Shown: positions 24,872 through 32,406, numbered from the stretch's first letter. The stretch is 50,291 nt of DNA from Paludibacteraceae bacterium (GCA_017962085.1 JAGCWA010000015.1:1-50291), one strand, 5' to 3'. Notes: generated by a model from the sequence alone, not told the origin. Translations and numbers: made by a program.

Positions 24872-24960
24872 GCGGCGGGTTGGATTCGAACCAACAGTAA
24901 CCATTAGGAGTAAGCATACGTTTAGGCCTTGAAAGAGGCAATTACAAAGCTTACCGCCGC
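24872..24960 (-). ncRNA. tRNA-like RNA 2 (acceptor and T arm, altered middle)
   Basis: It has a perfect 7-bp acceptor GCGGCGG/CCGCCGC and a perfect T arm GTTGG-TTCGAAT-CCAAC. The 58-nt middle cannot form normal D and anticodon arms. Instead TAAGC (24953-24949) pairs with GCTTA (24915-24911) around a small GCCT/AGGC hairpin. The RNA starts directly after the T-run of the upstream structured RNA. It would be seen by T-arm and acceptor-binding enzymes such as RNase P or RtcB-pathway proteins, but not decoded. Confidence 0.75.
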
Positions 24961-24961
24961 A

Positions 24962-25048
24962 TAAAAAAAGACGGAAATCACGGTTCTGCCCTGTTTGAGT
25001 CCCGAAGGTCTCATACTAATAGAAGTAAGAACCATTTAGTCCGTCTTA
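24962..25048 (-). ncRNA. Structured RNA with closed ends, UUCG hairpin and U-tail
   Basis: On the minus strand the ends AAGACGGA/TCCGTCTT form 8 bp, then a symmetric 6x6 internal loop, then GGTTCT/AGAACC (6 bp). The head branches into TACT-N6-AGTA and GAGACC-UUCG-GGACUC, the latter with the extra-stable UUCG tetraloop. A run of seven T follows the last stem, so it could end by intrinsic termination. Paired ends, an internal loop and a U-tail are reminiscent of Y RNAs, but I see no sequence identity that would prove this. A possible -7 box TATTTTTA lies just upstream (25055-25062). Confidence 0.7.
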
Positions 25049-25141
25049 TGAACGTAAAAATACATACATTTTGTTTAATCACGAAAAATAAGACGAAAAA
25101 ATCGCAAATGTGTTTCCAAATATCAATCGGGTATCGGGGGC

Positions 25142-25403
25142 GTAGAGACGCAAAATATTGCGTCTATACAATCGACATCGTGATGCCGAGGCGGGGGGAC
25201 GTAGAGACGCAAAATATTGCGTCTGTACAATCGACACCGTGATGCCGGGGCGGGGTACGTAGAGACGCAAAATATTGCGTCTGTACAATCGACATCGTGA
25301 TGCCGGGGCGGGGGGACGTAGAGACGCAAAATATTGCGTCTGTACAATCGACACCGTGGTGCCGGGGCGGGGTACGTAGAGACGCAAAATATTGCGTCTG
25401 TAC
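25142..25403. repeat. Array of five palindromic REP-like units
   Basis: Five copies of a 28-bp palindrome (GTAGAGACGCAA, core, then TTGCGTCTGTAC) start at 25142, 25201, 25259, 25318 and 25376. Spacing alternates 59, 58, 59, 58, because the linkers alternate between a CATCG...GGGGGGAC and a CACCG...GGGGTAC version, so the array grew as about 117-bp dimers. It separates rtcB from the RNA cluster; the last unit almost reaches the rtcB stop codon. Long open frames across it are artefacts of the repeat. Confidence 0.93.
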
Positions 25404-25405
25404 AA

Positions 25406-26578
25406 TCACCCCTTGATCACCGCCACCGGCAACAATTTCGTCTTCACCCTGACCAGATCCGCCTCGTTGGCGATGACCGTATCAATGTCCTTGTAGGCAC
25501 CCGATGCCTCCTGCATATCATCTTGGGAGCGGATGGCGTGGACGATACCCTTCGCCTCCAGCATCTCCACCTCCTGACGAATATCCAGCGTGTCAATGGC
25601 CATCTTGCGCGACATGACGCGACCCGCACCGTGCGAGCAGGAGCAGAACGAGTCTGGGTTGCCAAGGCCTTCGACGATATACGAAGCCGTACCCTGCGAG
25701 CCTGGGATGATACCAACGACACCCTCTCGGGCAAGCGTGGCGCCCTTGCGGTGCACGATGACGTCCGACCCGAAGTGGTTCTCGACAGCGGCGTAGTTGT
25801 GGGCGATGTTGATCATCGGTTCGAACTCGATACCCTTGAGCGCATCCGCAAGGATCTCCTCAATGCGCTCCATCATCAGTCTACGGTTGCACAAAGCGAA
25901 ATCGATGCAATACTTCATCTCCTCCCAGTACATACCGAACTCCTTGCATCCACGGGCCAGGAAAGGCAGACGCAGCTCAGGGGCGACGCTGGAGTACCAA
26001 CGTTCGTTCAGGGAAGCCGCCAGCTTGTTGTAGAAATCGCCCACCTGCTTTCCCAGGTTACGCGAACCCGAGTGGATCATGATCCAAAGCGTATCCTCCT
26101 CATCCTTCTGCAGTTCGATGAAGTGGTTACCACCTCCCAACGTACCCACCTCGTGCCGGATGGAGTGCTGGCGACGGTTCACCACCTCCAGCTTATCTAT
26201 GTCATAACCTTGAGGCAAGTATTGCTCGTCCTGAGGCTCCTTGTGGTGGTCCATACCCAAAGGAATACGTTTGCGGATTCCCCTCATGATCTCCTTACGG
26301 AGCACATCCATAGGGATGTCGCCCACCTTCCAATTGGTCTTCACGGCGCACATTCCGCAGCCGATATCAACGCCCACCGCATTAGGGATGACAACATCCT
26401 TGCAGGCGAGCACGCCACCGATCGGCATACCCATACCAGCGTGCACGTCAGGCATGATGGCCAGGTGGTGGAAGAGGAACGGAAGGGTGGTCAGGTTCTC
26501 AATCTGACGCATGGCCGACTCCTCCACATCGTCGGTCCAAATCTTAACCAAACGGTTATTAATCGTTTTTATAATCAT
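25406..26578 (-). CDS. rtcB: RNA-splicing/repair ligase RtcB
   Basis: RtcB joins 2',3'-cyclic-phosphate or 3'-phosphate RNA ends to 5'-OH ends using GTP and Mn2+. The 390-residue protein from the ATG at 26578 (MIIKTINNRLVKIW) has the family motifs in order: DVHAGMGMPIGGV, GVDIGCGMCAV (metal Cys), GGGNHFIE, HSGSRNLG, NIAHNYAAVENHFG, and SHGAGR near residue 311 with the His that becomes guanylylated. An upstream extension of the frame runs into the promoter and was discarded. The promoter/operator is nearly identical to that of rlaP. The 3' neighbour is a repeat array and then structured RNAs. All active-site residues I can check are present. Confidence 0.95.
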   Translation of the reverse strand: MIIKTINNRLVKIWTDDVEESAMRQIENLTTLPFLFHHLAIMPDVHAGMGMPIGGVLACKDVVIPNAVGVDIGCGMCAVKTNWKVGDIPMDVLRKEIMRGIRKRIPLGMDHHKEPQDEQYLPQGYDIDKLEVVNRRQHSIRHEVGTLGGGNHFIELQKDEEDTLWIMIHSGSRNLGKQVGDFYNKLAASLNERWYSSVAPELRLPFLARGCKEFGMYWEEMKYCIDFALCNRRLMMERIEEILADALKGIEFEPMINIAHNYAAVENHFGSDVIVHRKGATLAREGVVGIIPGSQGTASYIVEGLGNPDSFCSCSHGAGRVMSRKMAIDTLDIRQEVEMLEAKGIVHAIRSQDDMQEASGAYKDIDTVIANEADLVRVKTKLLPVAVIKG

Positions 26579-26640
26579 CGTTATCAATCTTTTAAATTTC
26601 ACTTTCTTCTTGTGGCACCCCACCCGACAACCCGAATGGA

Positions 26641-26697
26641 AGATTCACGATGCAAAGTAAGAATGCCACTACGCAATCTTTCTGCGTACCTGAAAAA
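26641..26697 (-). promoter_or_regulatory. rtcB promoter/operator (shared element, copy 1)
   Basis: The minus strand carries TACGCA-N7-TGCGTA (26688-26670, centre 26679) and TTTG of a TTACTTTG -7 box at 26656-26653, 23 bases from the centre. About 55 bases around these are almost identical to the region upstream of rlaP (27611-27667). The repeat includes the sequence GTGGCATTC between operator and -7 box. Confidence 0.75.
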
Positions 26698-26730
26698 ATT
26701 TACATTATTTTTTTAAAACCAGTCTATTTC

Positions 26731-27561
26731 CTATTGGAGCAGAACCATATCATACAATATCGCGTCCAGCTTTTCGTGCGACACCCTTTGCAGTTCCGGG
26801 CGGAATGAACCGATGCGAGCGTCGTAATAATCCGCCAAGCGATGCGTGAAGCTTTGCAACTCGGCATCGACCAATTGCAGGTCACATTCGTTCCCGCTCT
26901 TTTTCAGTTGCAGCAATCGGTCGATTTGAACCTTTATTCGCTCATCGTCCACAACGGCCTCCACAAGCTCCCTGAACGCCACAGGAGGCATTGTCAGGTT
27001 CTTTTCGATCCACTTGCATGCCAGCACACCCCGAAGGTAGTAGAGGAAACGTTTGGCGGAACAACCCTCCTTCTGCAGGTACCGTTCGTTGTGCTTGTTG
27101 TACATCCTATTGTAGTGGTACATGCCTCTGACAGGGTTGAAGCAGAGCGATTCCACCTCCAGAACCCGTCGGATGAACTCCTCGTTTCTATAATAGACCT
27201 TAGGCGAATTGAACCATTCGAGCAAGGATGGATTACCACGGCTGAACATCACGAGCGCTTTCCGCAGTTCCCACCCGGACAAGTCCACATCGTCCTCGTA
27301 CATGCGCTCAATCACATCACGTTGCTCTTTGATCATAAAGTACCATTCGGGCTTGTGCACGTAGATGAAACGCACATCCCAATCGCTGTTCTTTGACTCG
27401 AAGCCCCATGCGCGGCTACCCGACTCGACGGCCAGCAGAATCTTCACACCAAACTCTTCCTCCACCTCCCTGAGATGCGTAGGTATGGCAACCTTCTCCA
27501 TGTAATCCGGACTGAAGTTCGTCATTTCAAGACATTTGCCCAAATTTCCAGTTTCCATCAT
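26731..27561 (-). CDS. rlaP: RlaP-type polymerase-beta-fold nucleotidyltransferase
   Basis: The 276-residue protein has the minimal NTase signature: GSRAWGF at residues 48-54 and the metal-binding Asp pair in SDWDVRF (Asp60, Asp62), followed by a helical C-terminal part with YHYNRMYNKHNERYL. This is the RlaP family (RNA ligase-associated pol beta), described as adding or editing nucleotides on damaged RNA ends in systems built around RtcB or other RNA ligases. Its own promoter copies that of rtcB, the gene just downstream, which argues for coordinated induction. The first two codons are both ATG, so the start could be 27561 or 27558. Confidence 0.88.
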   Translation of the reverse strand: MMETGNLGKCLEMTNFSPDYMEKVAIPTHLREVEEEFGVKILLAVESGSRAWGFESKNSDWDVRFIYVHKPEWYFMIKEQRDVIERMYEDDVDLSGWELRKALVMFSRGNPSLLEWFNSPKVYYRNEEFIRRVLEVESLCFNPVRGMYHYNRMYNKHNERYLQKEGCSAKRFLYYLRGVLACKWIEKNLTMPPVAFRELVEAVVDDERIKVQIDRLLQLKKSGNECDLQLVDAELQSFTHRLADYYDARIGSFRPELQRVSHEKLDAILYDMVLLQ

Positions 27562-27610
27562 TTTCTTCTTTTAATTCACCAATATCAGACCCAAAATAGC
27601 GGTCTCGTTT

Positions 27611-27667
27611 GATTCACGATGCAAAGTAAGAATGCCACTACGCAATCTATTTGCGTAGCTGAAAAAA
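27611..27667 (-). promoter_or_regulatory. rlaP promoter/operator (shared element, copy 2)
   Basis: The minus strand carries CTACGCA-N7-TGCGTAG (27658-27638, centre 27648) and TTTG at 27625-27622, again 23 bases from the centre. The surrounding 55 bases nearly repeat the rtcB promoter. Confidence 0.75.
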
Positions 27668-27750
27668 ATTTTAAAAATTTATTTTTTAGCCATTTATAAA
27701 CAACTATTTCAGAGATAAGGGAAGGAGGGGTAACAAAGCTCGGCAGACAA

Positions 27751-27777
27751 AAAGAGCGACTCTATCAGCCGCTCTTT
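27751..27777 (-). terminator. Terminator downstream of the fluoride-channel gene
   Basis: AAAGAGCG (27751-27758) and CGCTCTTT (27770-27777) form an 8-bp stem. On the minus strand it is followed by T residues, about 110 bases after the fluC stop. The remaining bases between rlaP and fluC hold the rlaP promoter and nothing else that I can support. Confidence 0.65.
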
Positions 27778-27887
27778 ATTTGGGTTATAGGAAGATTTTA
27801 GAAAGACACGTACAAGAAACGATAGCGGACAAACTATCCGTCATCAATGTACCATGATGGACCAGCAGACAAGGAGACAGGCAAGCA

Positions 27888-28250
27888 TCATTTCGCCACC
27901 ACATAGCCCCCAAAGAGAGCCAAGAGGCCGAGCGCCACGCTTCCCAACGCATAGAGGAGGAAGGAAGAATAATCGCCTGTTTGGATCAAGGCAAGGCTCT
28001 CCTTCGAGAAGGTGGAGAAGGTAGTGAATCCTCCGCAGAAGCCCACCACCAGGAAGAGACTCAGAGAAGGGGCATGGCAGCGGGAGAAGAAAGCCCATAG
28101 CAAGCCAATAAGCAGGCAGCCCACCACATTGACGGTGAAGGTAGCCCACGGGAAACCCGAGCCGACACCCTTCATGCAATAAGAGACAAGGTAGCGAGCC
28201 ATGCCCCCGAAGAAACTACCCGCACCAACTAAGAAAAAATCCTTCAACAT
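27888..28250 (-). CDS. crcB: Fluoride channel FluC/CrcB
   Basis: This 120-residue, four-helix membrane protein has the conserved FluC features: GGMARYLVS in helix 1, TFTVNVVGC in helix 2 and GGFTTFSTFS with the Phe-box/Na+ site in helix 3. Dimers form dual-topology pores that export F-. Its ATG lies 3 bases after the stop of the TPR gene, so it appears to be expressed from that gene's promoter. I found no sign of a crcB-type fluoride riboswitch directly in front of it. Confidence 0.93.
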   Translation of the reverse strand: MLKDFFLVGAGSFFGGMARYLVSYCMKGVGSGFPWATFTVNVVGCLLIGLLWAFFSRCHAPSLSLFLVVGFCGGFTTFSTFSKESLALIQTGDYSSFLLYALGSVALGLLALFGGYVVAK

Positions 28251-28253
28251 ACA

Positions 28254-29303
28254 TCACATCTTTTTCAGCGTCTCCATCCGCTTTTTAGCCGTTTGGCTCA
28301 CCTCTTTGTTTGATGATTTCAAAAGCGTTTTATAGAGTTTTTTAGCCGACTTAACATTCCCCGTGTGCAAATAGACCTCCGCAAGATCCATCGAAATGAT
28401 ATCATCCTTAGGGAAATCTTTATGCAACACCTCCAACTGCGCCAAAGCCGATTCAAAATTTCGGGAAACCATTGAAATCAAAGCTTTGTTAGTCCTAAAG
28501 TCATAGCGATCCGGATAGACCTTCAGTACGTTGTCGTTCAACTTGCTAGCCGACTGATAGTTCGCATTTTGCATCAAGGAGAGAACTATTCCCTGCAACC
28601 ATTCCAACATTACGGACTCGCCATTCTCCACTTTCTTGTCGAATAAATCATACCATTGATTCGAATTGACCCGCGAACGATCCAACATCATGCTATAAAC
28701 ATTCGCCACATCATCCGGCAGATTAGAAATGACGGAGGGGTCCCCCTCGTACACTGGATGAGACAACGCCTTCGACATCAGGTATTTAATCTTTTGATCA
28801 TCCGTCATACTACCCTTTTCGTGATGGAAATCCACATGATCTTTTTCTATCGATTCATGGCTACATTTATTCGCAAGGAACATAAGAATTTCCCCCTTGG
28901 TACGATAGAGATCGATGCAATCAGGATGCTTGGCGATCTCCCTGTCGATGATATCGAACCCCTTCTTTAACGAATCGCACCTGATTTTGACATCCATATA
29001 CAAGAATATCGCTTTCCCGTCATTTTCAATAAGTTCCATGAAATCCTCGGTGTGGGTAGGAGCCACACTATCTATCCGCATATTCTGGTTAAACCCTGAG
29101 GCTAGATAAAACCAGGCCCAAGTGTCCGCGACATTAGGGGAATTGGGTTCCTCCTTTTGCCACTGAGCGAACTCCTTGTAAACACTCGCCGTATCACCCT
29201 GCTTCAGATAACTTGATATGGAATCGGCATGAGGATTGACGGCAAACAAACTTAGCGCACACAATGAGAGCAGGCTAAATAGACAAATGAATCTCTTTCC
29301 CAT
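28254..29303 (-). CDS. Secreted TPR-like protein, paralogue of the gene at 16642
   Basis: The 349-residue product has a signal peptide (MGKRFICLFSLLSLCALSLFA) and TPR-like helices throughout, most clearly near 250-345 (VSRNFESALAQLEVLHKDFPKD, then YLHTGNVKSAKKLYKTLLKSS). It shares with the 320-residue protein at 16642 the first repeat (QWQKEEPNSPNVADTWAWFYLASG) and overall layout, so one arose by duplication of the other. The mature protein is periplasmic. The function is unknown. The fluoride channel gene follows at once. Confidence 0.75.
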   Translation of the reverse strand: MGKRFICLFSLLSLCALSLFAVNPHADSISSYLKQGDTASVYKEFAQWQKEEPNSPNVADTWAWFYLASGFNQNMRIDSVAPTHTEDFMELIENDGKAIFLYMDVKIRCDSLKKGFDIIDREIAKHPDCIDLYRTKGEILMFLANKCSHESIEKDHVDFHHEKGSMTDDQKIKYLMSKALSHPVYEGDPSVISNLPDDVANVYSMMLDRSRVNSNQWYDLFDKKVENGESVMLEWLQGIVLSLMQNANYQSASKLNDNVLKVYPDRYDFRTNKALISMVSRNFESALAQLEVLHKDFPKDDIISMDLAEVYLHTGNVKSAKKLYKTLLKSSNKEVSQTAKKRMETLKKM

Positions 29304-29370
29304 TTTCGTAAACGATTATAAATTAACAATATAAGTAAACAGAAACATAACGTTATCGTTCACAATCACA

Positions 29371-29399
29371 CTTCGGGCAATCCGAAGTAGACAAATTTA
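29371..29399 (-). promoter_or_regulatory. Promoter of the TPR-fluC operon with leader hairpin
   Basis: TAAATTTG (29399-29392, minus strand) is a perfect -7 box. CTTCGG-N5-CCGAAG (29371-29387) lies just downstream, at or near the transcription start, and would form a hairpin at the 5' end of the mRNA or act as an operator. Confidence 0.5.
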
Positions 29400-29539
29400 C
29401 TCAATTTAAGCAAAAAAACAAGGGAAAAACACGATTCCGGCAAAGGGAAAGAGTGAATATCATCATTGCGGACCATATTCCACAAAATTTTTCCTTCACA
29501 GAGAAACGGTTCCCTCACATGCTGCTTAATATTTGAAAA

Positions 29540-30586
29540 TCAGAAACGAAAAAATATGAATATATTAGAAATATTACTACAAATCGTACCCGCCAAAGCC
29601 AACACGTAAATGACCCATCTCAATTCTATCCTATTGACGATTTTTTCACACAGATACACCACAGGGACCATCACTGACACAATATGCATCAATATAAAAG
29701 AAATAAGAAGAATCTTATTGGGAATCATCAGCCATAGAAGAGACAGCGATTTGATGACGGAAGGGACAAATAATAAGATCACGATCATAATAATCACCAC
29801 CACATCAATGCCCTTACCCTGTAAATACTCTCTTATAATTTTATATGAAACAAATAGAGAGCATGAAAAAAGGAAGATATAGTACAAGCTATTCACATAG
29901 AAAACGAGAGAATAATCCTCTAATGGCTTACCTGTCAACAGAAGGTTTGAAGGAGAGATATAGCCCGCTTCATAAAGAGACAATATCAGCACGATGACGA
30001 GACAGGCGATCCGTTTCGTCGCACTTTTATGAAGCACATAGTTCGGATCACCACTCACCTCCAGACTTGTATGGGCAAAACAATCCCCCAAGGTTTTTCC
30101 CTTTAGCGCGACACAAATAAGATCAGCCCACATATAGATCACAAACCCAAGTCTCAACCAATGGGAAGGGATGAGAATGATCTGCTCCAAGTCCCGCCAT
30201 CCCCACAAAAGGATCATCAAACTGAGGGGCAAGTTCCGATAGACCAAGCGAGTCTTGTCTGAATCCTCCGGCCACACGACCCGGATATCCACGAATCGTT
30301 TTCCTAAACTTCTTCCGTCAAAAAGGAAATCCTTCAACAACATATAAACGGCAAGCAGAATTGTCGGAACAAAGGTTATATCTCTGAAATACAATTTTTT
30401 GCTAAAGTAAAATTCACAATCATAAAAGAGTATTCCTGTCAATAAATGACAAAAACTATACATGATTATTATCGGGATGAAATCAATCATCGCAGCGCAT
30501 AACCATTCTATACGGCTTACCTTTTTCGAGTCACTACTAGAAATCCATGTAAAAAAACGCAATAAGCGCAATTTAGCCCGTTTCAT
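29540..30586 (-). CDS. RDD family membrane protein
   Basis: This 348-residue protein has an N-terminal RDD domain: Arg-Asp in AAMIDFIPIIIMYS-type helix 1 and the conserved GRSLGKRFVDIRVV loop near residues 90-103, followed by WADLICVALKGKTLGDCFAHTSL. RDD proteins are implicated in ion or solute transport. The last 150 residues add four or more further helices, more than the roughly 150-residue RDD core. It starts 6 bases after the stop of the upstream lipoprotein gene, so the two form an operon. Confidence 0.75.
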   Translation of the reverse strand: MKRAKLRLLRFFTWISSSDSKKVSRIEWLCAAMIDFIPIIIMYSFCHLLTGILFYDCEFYFSKKLYFRDITFVPTILLAVYMLLKDFLFDGRSLGKRFVDIRVVWPEDSDKTRLVYRNLPLSLMILLWGWRDLEQIILIPSHWLRLGFVIYMWADLICVALKGKTLGDCFAHTSLEVSGDPNYVLHKSATKRIACLVIVLILSLYEAGYISPSNLLLTGKPLEDYSLVFYVNSLYYIFLFSCSLFVSYKIIREYLQGKGIDVVVIIMIVILLFVPSVIKSLSLLWLMIPNKILLISFILMHIVSVMVPVVYLCEKIVNRIELRWVIYVLALAGTICSNISNIFIFFRF

Positions 30587-30592
30587 ATCTTA

Positions 30593-31246
30593 TCATTCAA
30601 AATTCACAATTTGCTTTACGGGCCATCCGAAATCCTGGACACAAGAGACGTCAAGATTACGCTTTTTCACATACTCCGCAAGCACCTCCAACCTACGTTG
30701 TTCACGTTTCTGCTCATTGCTATGGAAATCATGGAAAACCTCATACTTATCCCCGAAGATCTGTTGGGCGCTCTTCAAGTTATCGGAGCCGTCAGCCACC
30801 TGGTCGAAAGAGGCTACCTCATAGCCCGTGTCGGTTTGACGGATATGCAGCAAGCCGGGATGGTTTCCGCCCGACACCGTCTTCAGCGTATCGCCCGACC
30901 GATTGTAGTTGAACACCCAAAAATCACCCCACACCAAGATATTCTCCGCATCACGTTCATCGACCGCCACGATTTTATGGAAAGGCACACAATACTCCGA
31001 TTCGGCGTACTGACCACCGATCTCATTCACAAAGAAGCGTTCAATGGCGGGGAAATAATTCGTCTCCCTCTCCACGGAGACGGTATCACTGACGCTCGGC
31101 TCCACCCCACTCGTCGTTTCCACCGATTTGGGCTGGCAACCCATCAACTGCGCGCAGCACCAGAGCAGGGCCGCGAATTCCATCAGGACCACGACACTCA
31201 CTGCGTGGGATTCCTTTCTTTCAAGTGATTTCATGTTCTGATTCAT
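30593..31246 (-). CDS. Lipoprotein of unknown function
   Basis: The 217-residue precursor has a hydrophobic signal segment and a lipobox LMGC ending at Cys37, so a mature lipoprotein is expected. The body is acidic, with WGDFWVFNYNRSGDTLKTVSGGNHPG and a C-terminal YVKKRNLDVSCVQDFGWP. I recognise no named family. A shorter start at 31234 (MKSLERKE) is also possible. It is followed after 6 bases by the RDD membrane protein. Confidence 0.7.
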   Translation of the reverse strand: MNQNMKSLERKESHAVSVVVLMEFAALLWCCAQLMGCQPKSVETTSGVEPSVSDTVSVERETNYFPAIERFFVNEIGGQYAESEYCVPFHKIVAVDERDAENILVWGDFWVFNYNRSGDTLKTVSGGNHPGLLHIRQTDTGYEVASFDQVADGSDNLKSAQQIFGDKYEVFHDFHSNEQKREQRRLEVLAEYVKKRNLDVSCVQDFGWPVKQIVNFE

Positions 31247-31578
31247 GTATTATGATTTAAGGTTAAAACATTCACTCTCAAGCCACTGCAAGTTGGGCAA
31301 CCGTCCCCGTTCGACGGTTTCGCAGGAAAAACATCTATTTACTTATCTCAACGCACAATCAATCTACTCGATGTACTTTCCCGTGTCATTCATAAATCTA
31401 AAACACGTTGCCTAAAATCTGACAGAAAACGATTTTAGGTCATCTTCTAACATCCGTCGAATACGTAAAGATAATAAAAACGGACGATATAACCGCAATT
31501 ATCATAAGAAAATTTAACGTATAGCGTCCGTTATGATGTTTTGTCAAGGATATCCCTAATGAATTAGCCGTAAAAGCG

Positions 31579-31815
31579 TCATAGATTCCCCTTGAAAATC
31601 TTCACTGGATTGCCTCGTTCCAACAGATTGTGATTCATCCAAACGACACGGTCTTGTTCCGCTTTCTTCTCATCTTCCATCTCCATGAGTTTCAGCAGAA
31701 GGCGATCAGGGGTAGCCTCATGGCCATCTCAATCTGCTGTTGCGACAAAAGCACAAACTCCTCCCCGTAGACCTTGAAGGGAATGGGTTGAGGAAGAAGG
31801 AGCCCCAATCTATAA
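31579..31815 (-). pseudogene. Frameshifted 3' relic of an unidentified gene
   Basis: Two adjacent minus-strand frames read as coherent protein: PIPFKVYGEEFVLLSQQQIEMAM, then after a frame change LLLKLMEMEDEKKAEQDRVVWMNHNLLERGNPV, ending at a stop at 31579-31581. The pieces look like one helical protein broken by a frameshift and lacking its 5' part. The family is unknown. Confidence 0.5.
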
Positions 31816-31852
31816 ATTAGCGTCAATTATACAATATTTACAACTGAAAGCA

Positions 31853-31882
31853 TTGTAGCACAAAAACAAAGCATTATATTTG
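31853..31882 (+). promoter_or_regulatory. Strong Bacteroidetes promoter before the RhuM-type genes
   Basis: TTG (31853-31855), a 19-base spacer and the perfect -7 box TATATTTG (31875-31882) match the Bacteroidetes consensus. The first gene starts at 31979, leaving a leader of about 90 nt. Confidence 0.7.
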
Positions 31883-31978
31883 CATTGAAAATTGACACCT
31901 GTTATAAGAAACAATAACAATCCACAGGCTAAGGATTTTCATCTACTTTTTGTTTGACCAATAAGCACGTCAAATTCT

Positions 31979-32395
31979 ATGAACGACAAGAACGAAATCA
32001 TACTGTACCAGCCTGATGAAACGATAAAGCAGGAAGTGAGGATGAGCGAGGAAACGGTTTGGCTCACGCAACAACAGATGGCAACACTATTCGGTGTGAA
32101 AGAAAACAACATAACTTACCATATACGAGGCATTTACACAACCTGTGAACTTGAGCCAGAATCAACTACTCAAAAAATTAGAGTAGTTCGACAAGAAGGG
32201 AACAGAAAGGTGACACGCATGATTGACTTTTACAATTTGGACATGATTATTTCTGTAGGATACAGAGTGAACAGCGCCAATGCCACTAAGTTTCGCCGAT
32301 GGGCCACATCTGTCTTAAAAGAATATTTGCTAAAAGGTTATGCCATTAATCAGCAAATAACACACCTGGAAATCGCAGATATAAATAACAACTAA
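31979..32395 (+). CDS. RhuM-type protein 1, truncated (N-terminal domain only)
   Basis: This 138-residue protein corresponds to the N-terminal half of the two paralogues that follow. The constant start (MNDKNEIILYQPDET to WLTQQQMA) is followed by its own variable segment (residues about 45-100) and KFRRWATSVLKEYLLKGYAIN. The C-terminal phospholipase D-like domain is missing. The DNA encoding its last residues, ATCGCAGATATAAATAACAAC, equals the sequence at the 3' end of the third copy, but in another frame. This shows an internal deletion joined in the 3' end rather than a stop mutation. The isolated domain may still fold. It is AT-rich. Confidence 0.75.
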   Translation: MNDKNEIILYQPDETIKQEVRMSEETVWLTQQQMATLFGVKENNITYHIRGIYTTCELEPESTTQKIRVVRQEGNRKVTRMIDFYNLDMIISVGYRVNSANATKFRRWATSVLKEYLLKGYAINQQITHLEIADINNN

Positions 32396-32406
32396 ATAAA
32401 TATACC

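Larger units (their letters stand above)
31247..31978. other. Intergenic region with gene relic, hairpins and a promoter
   Basis: These 732 bases contain a hairpin AACCGTC-N7-GACGGTT (31299-31319), a second inverted repeat CCTAAAATC-N11-GATTTTAGG (31411-31439), a frameshifted gene relic on the minus strand (31579-31815) and a strong promoter (31853-31882) driving the RhuM-type genes. Nothing else could be supported. Confidence 0.7.

Noticed and set aside
25142-25403. Possible CRISPR array (regular 28-bp repeats, about 30-bp spacers)
   Set aside because: The spacers are not unique but alternate between two nearly identical linkers, the repeat is a full palindrome found singly elsewhere, and there are no cas genes.
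25079-25409. Open frames of 74-108 codons across the repeat array (repeated NILRLYVP and similar)
   Set aside because: They are produced by translation of the palindromic repeat and its linkers in several frames, with no start context or protein-like composition.
26650-26668. Sigma-54 promoter (TGGCA ... TTTGC) in front of rtcB, as in E. coli rtcBA
   Set aside because: The GG-to-GC spacing is two bases too long for sigma-54, while a Bacteroidetes -7 box explains the same bases.
28251-28256. Fluoride riboswitch in front of crcB
   Set aside because: Only 3 bases separate crcB from the upstream stop codon, leaving no room for the aptamer.
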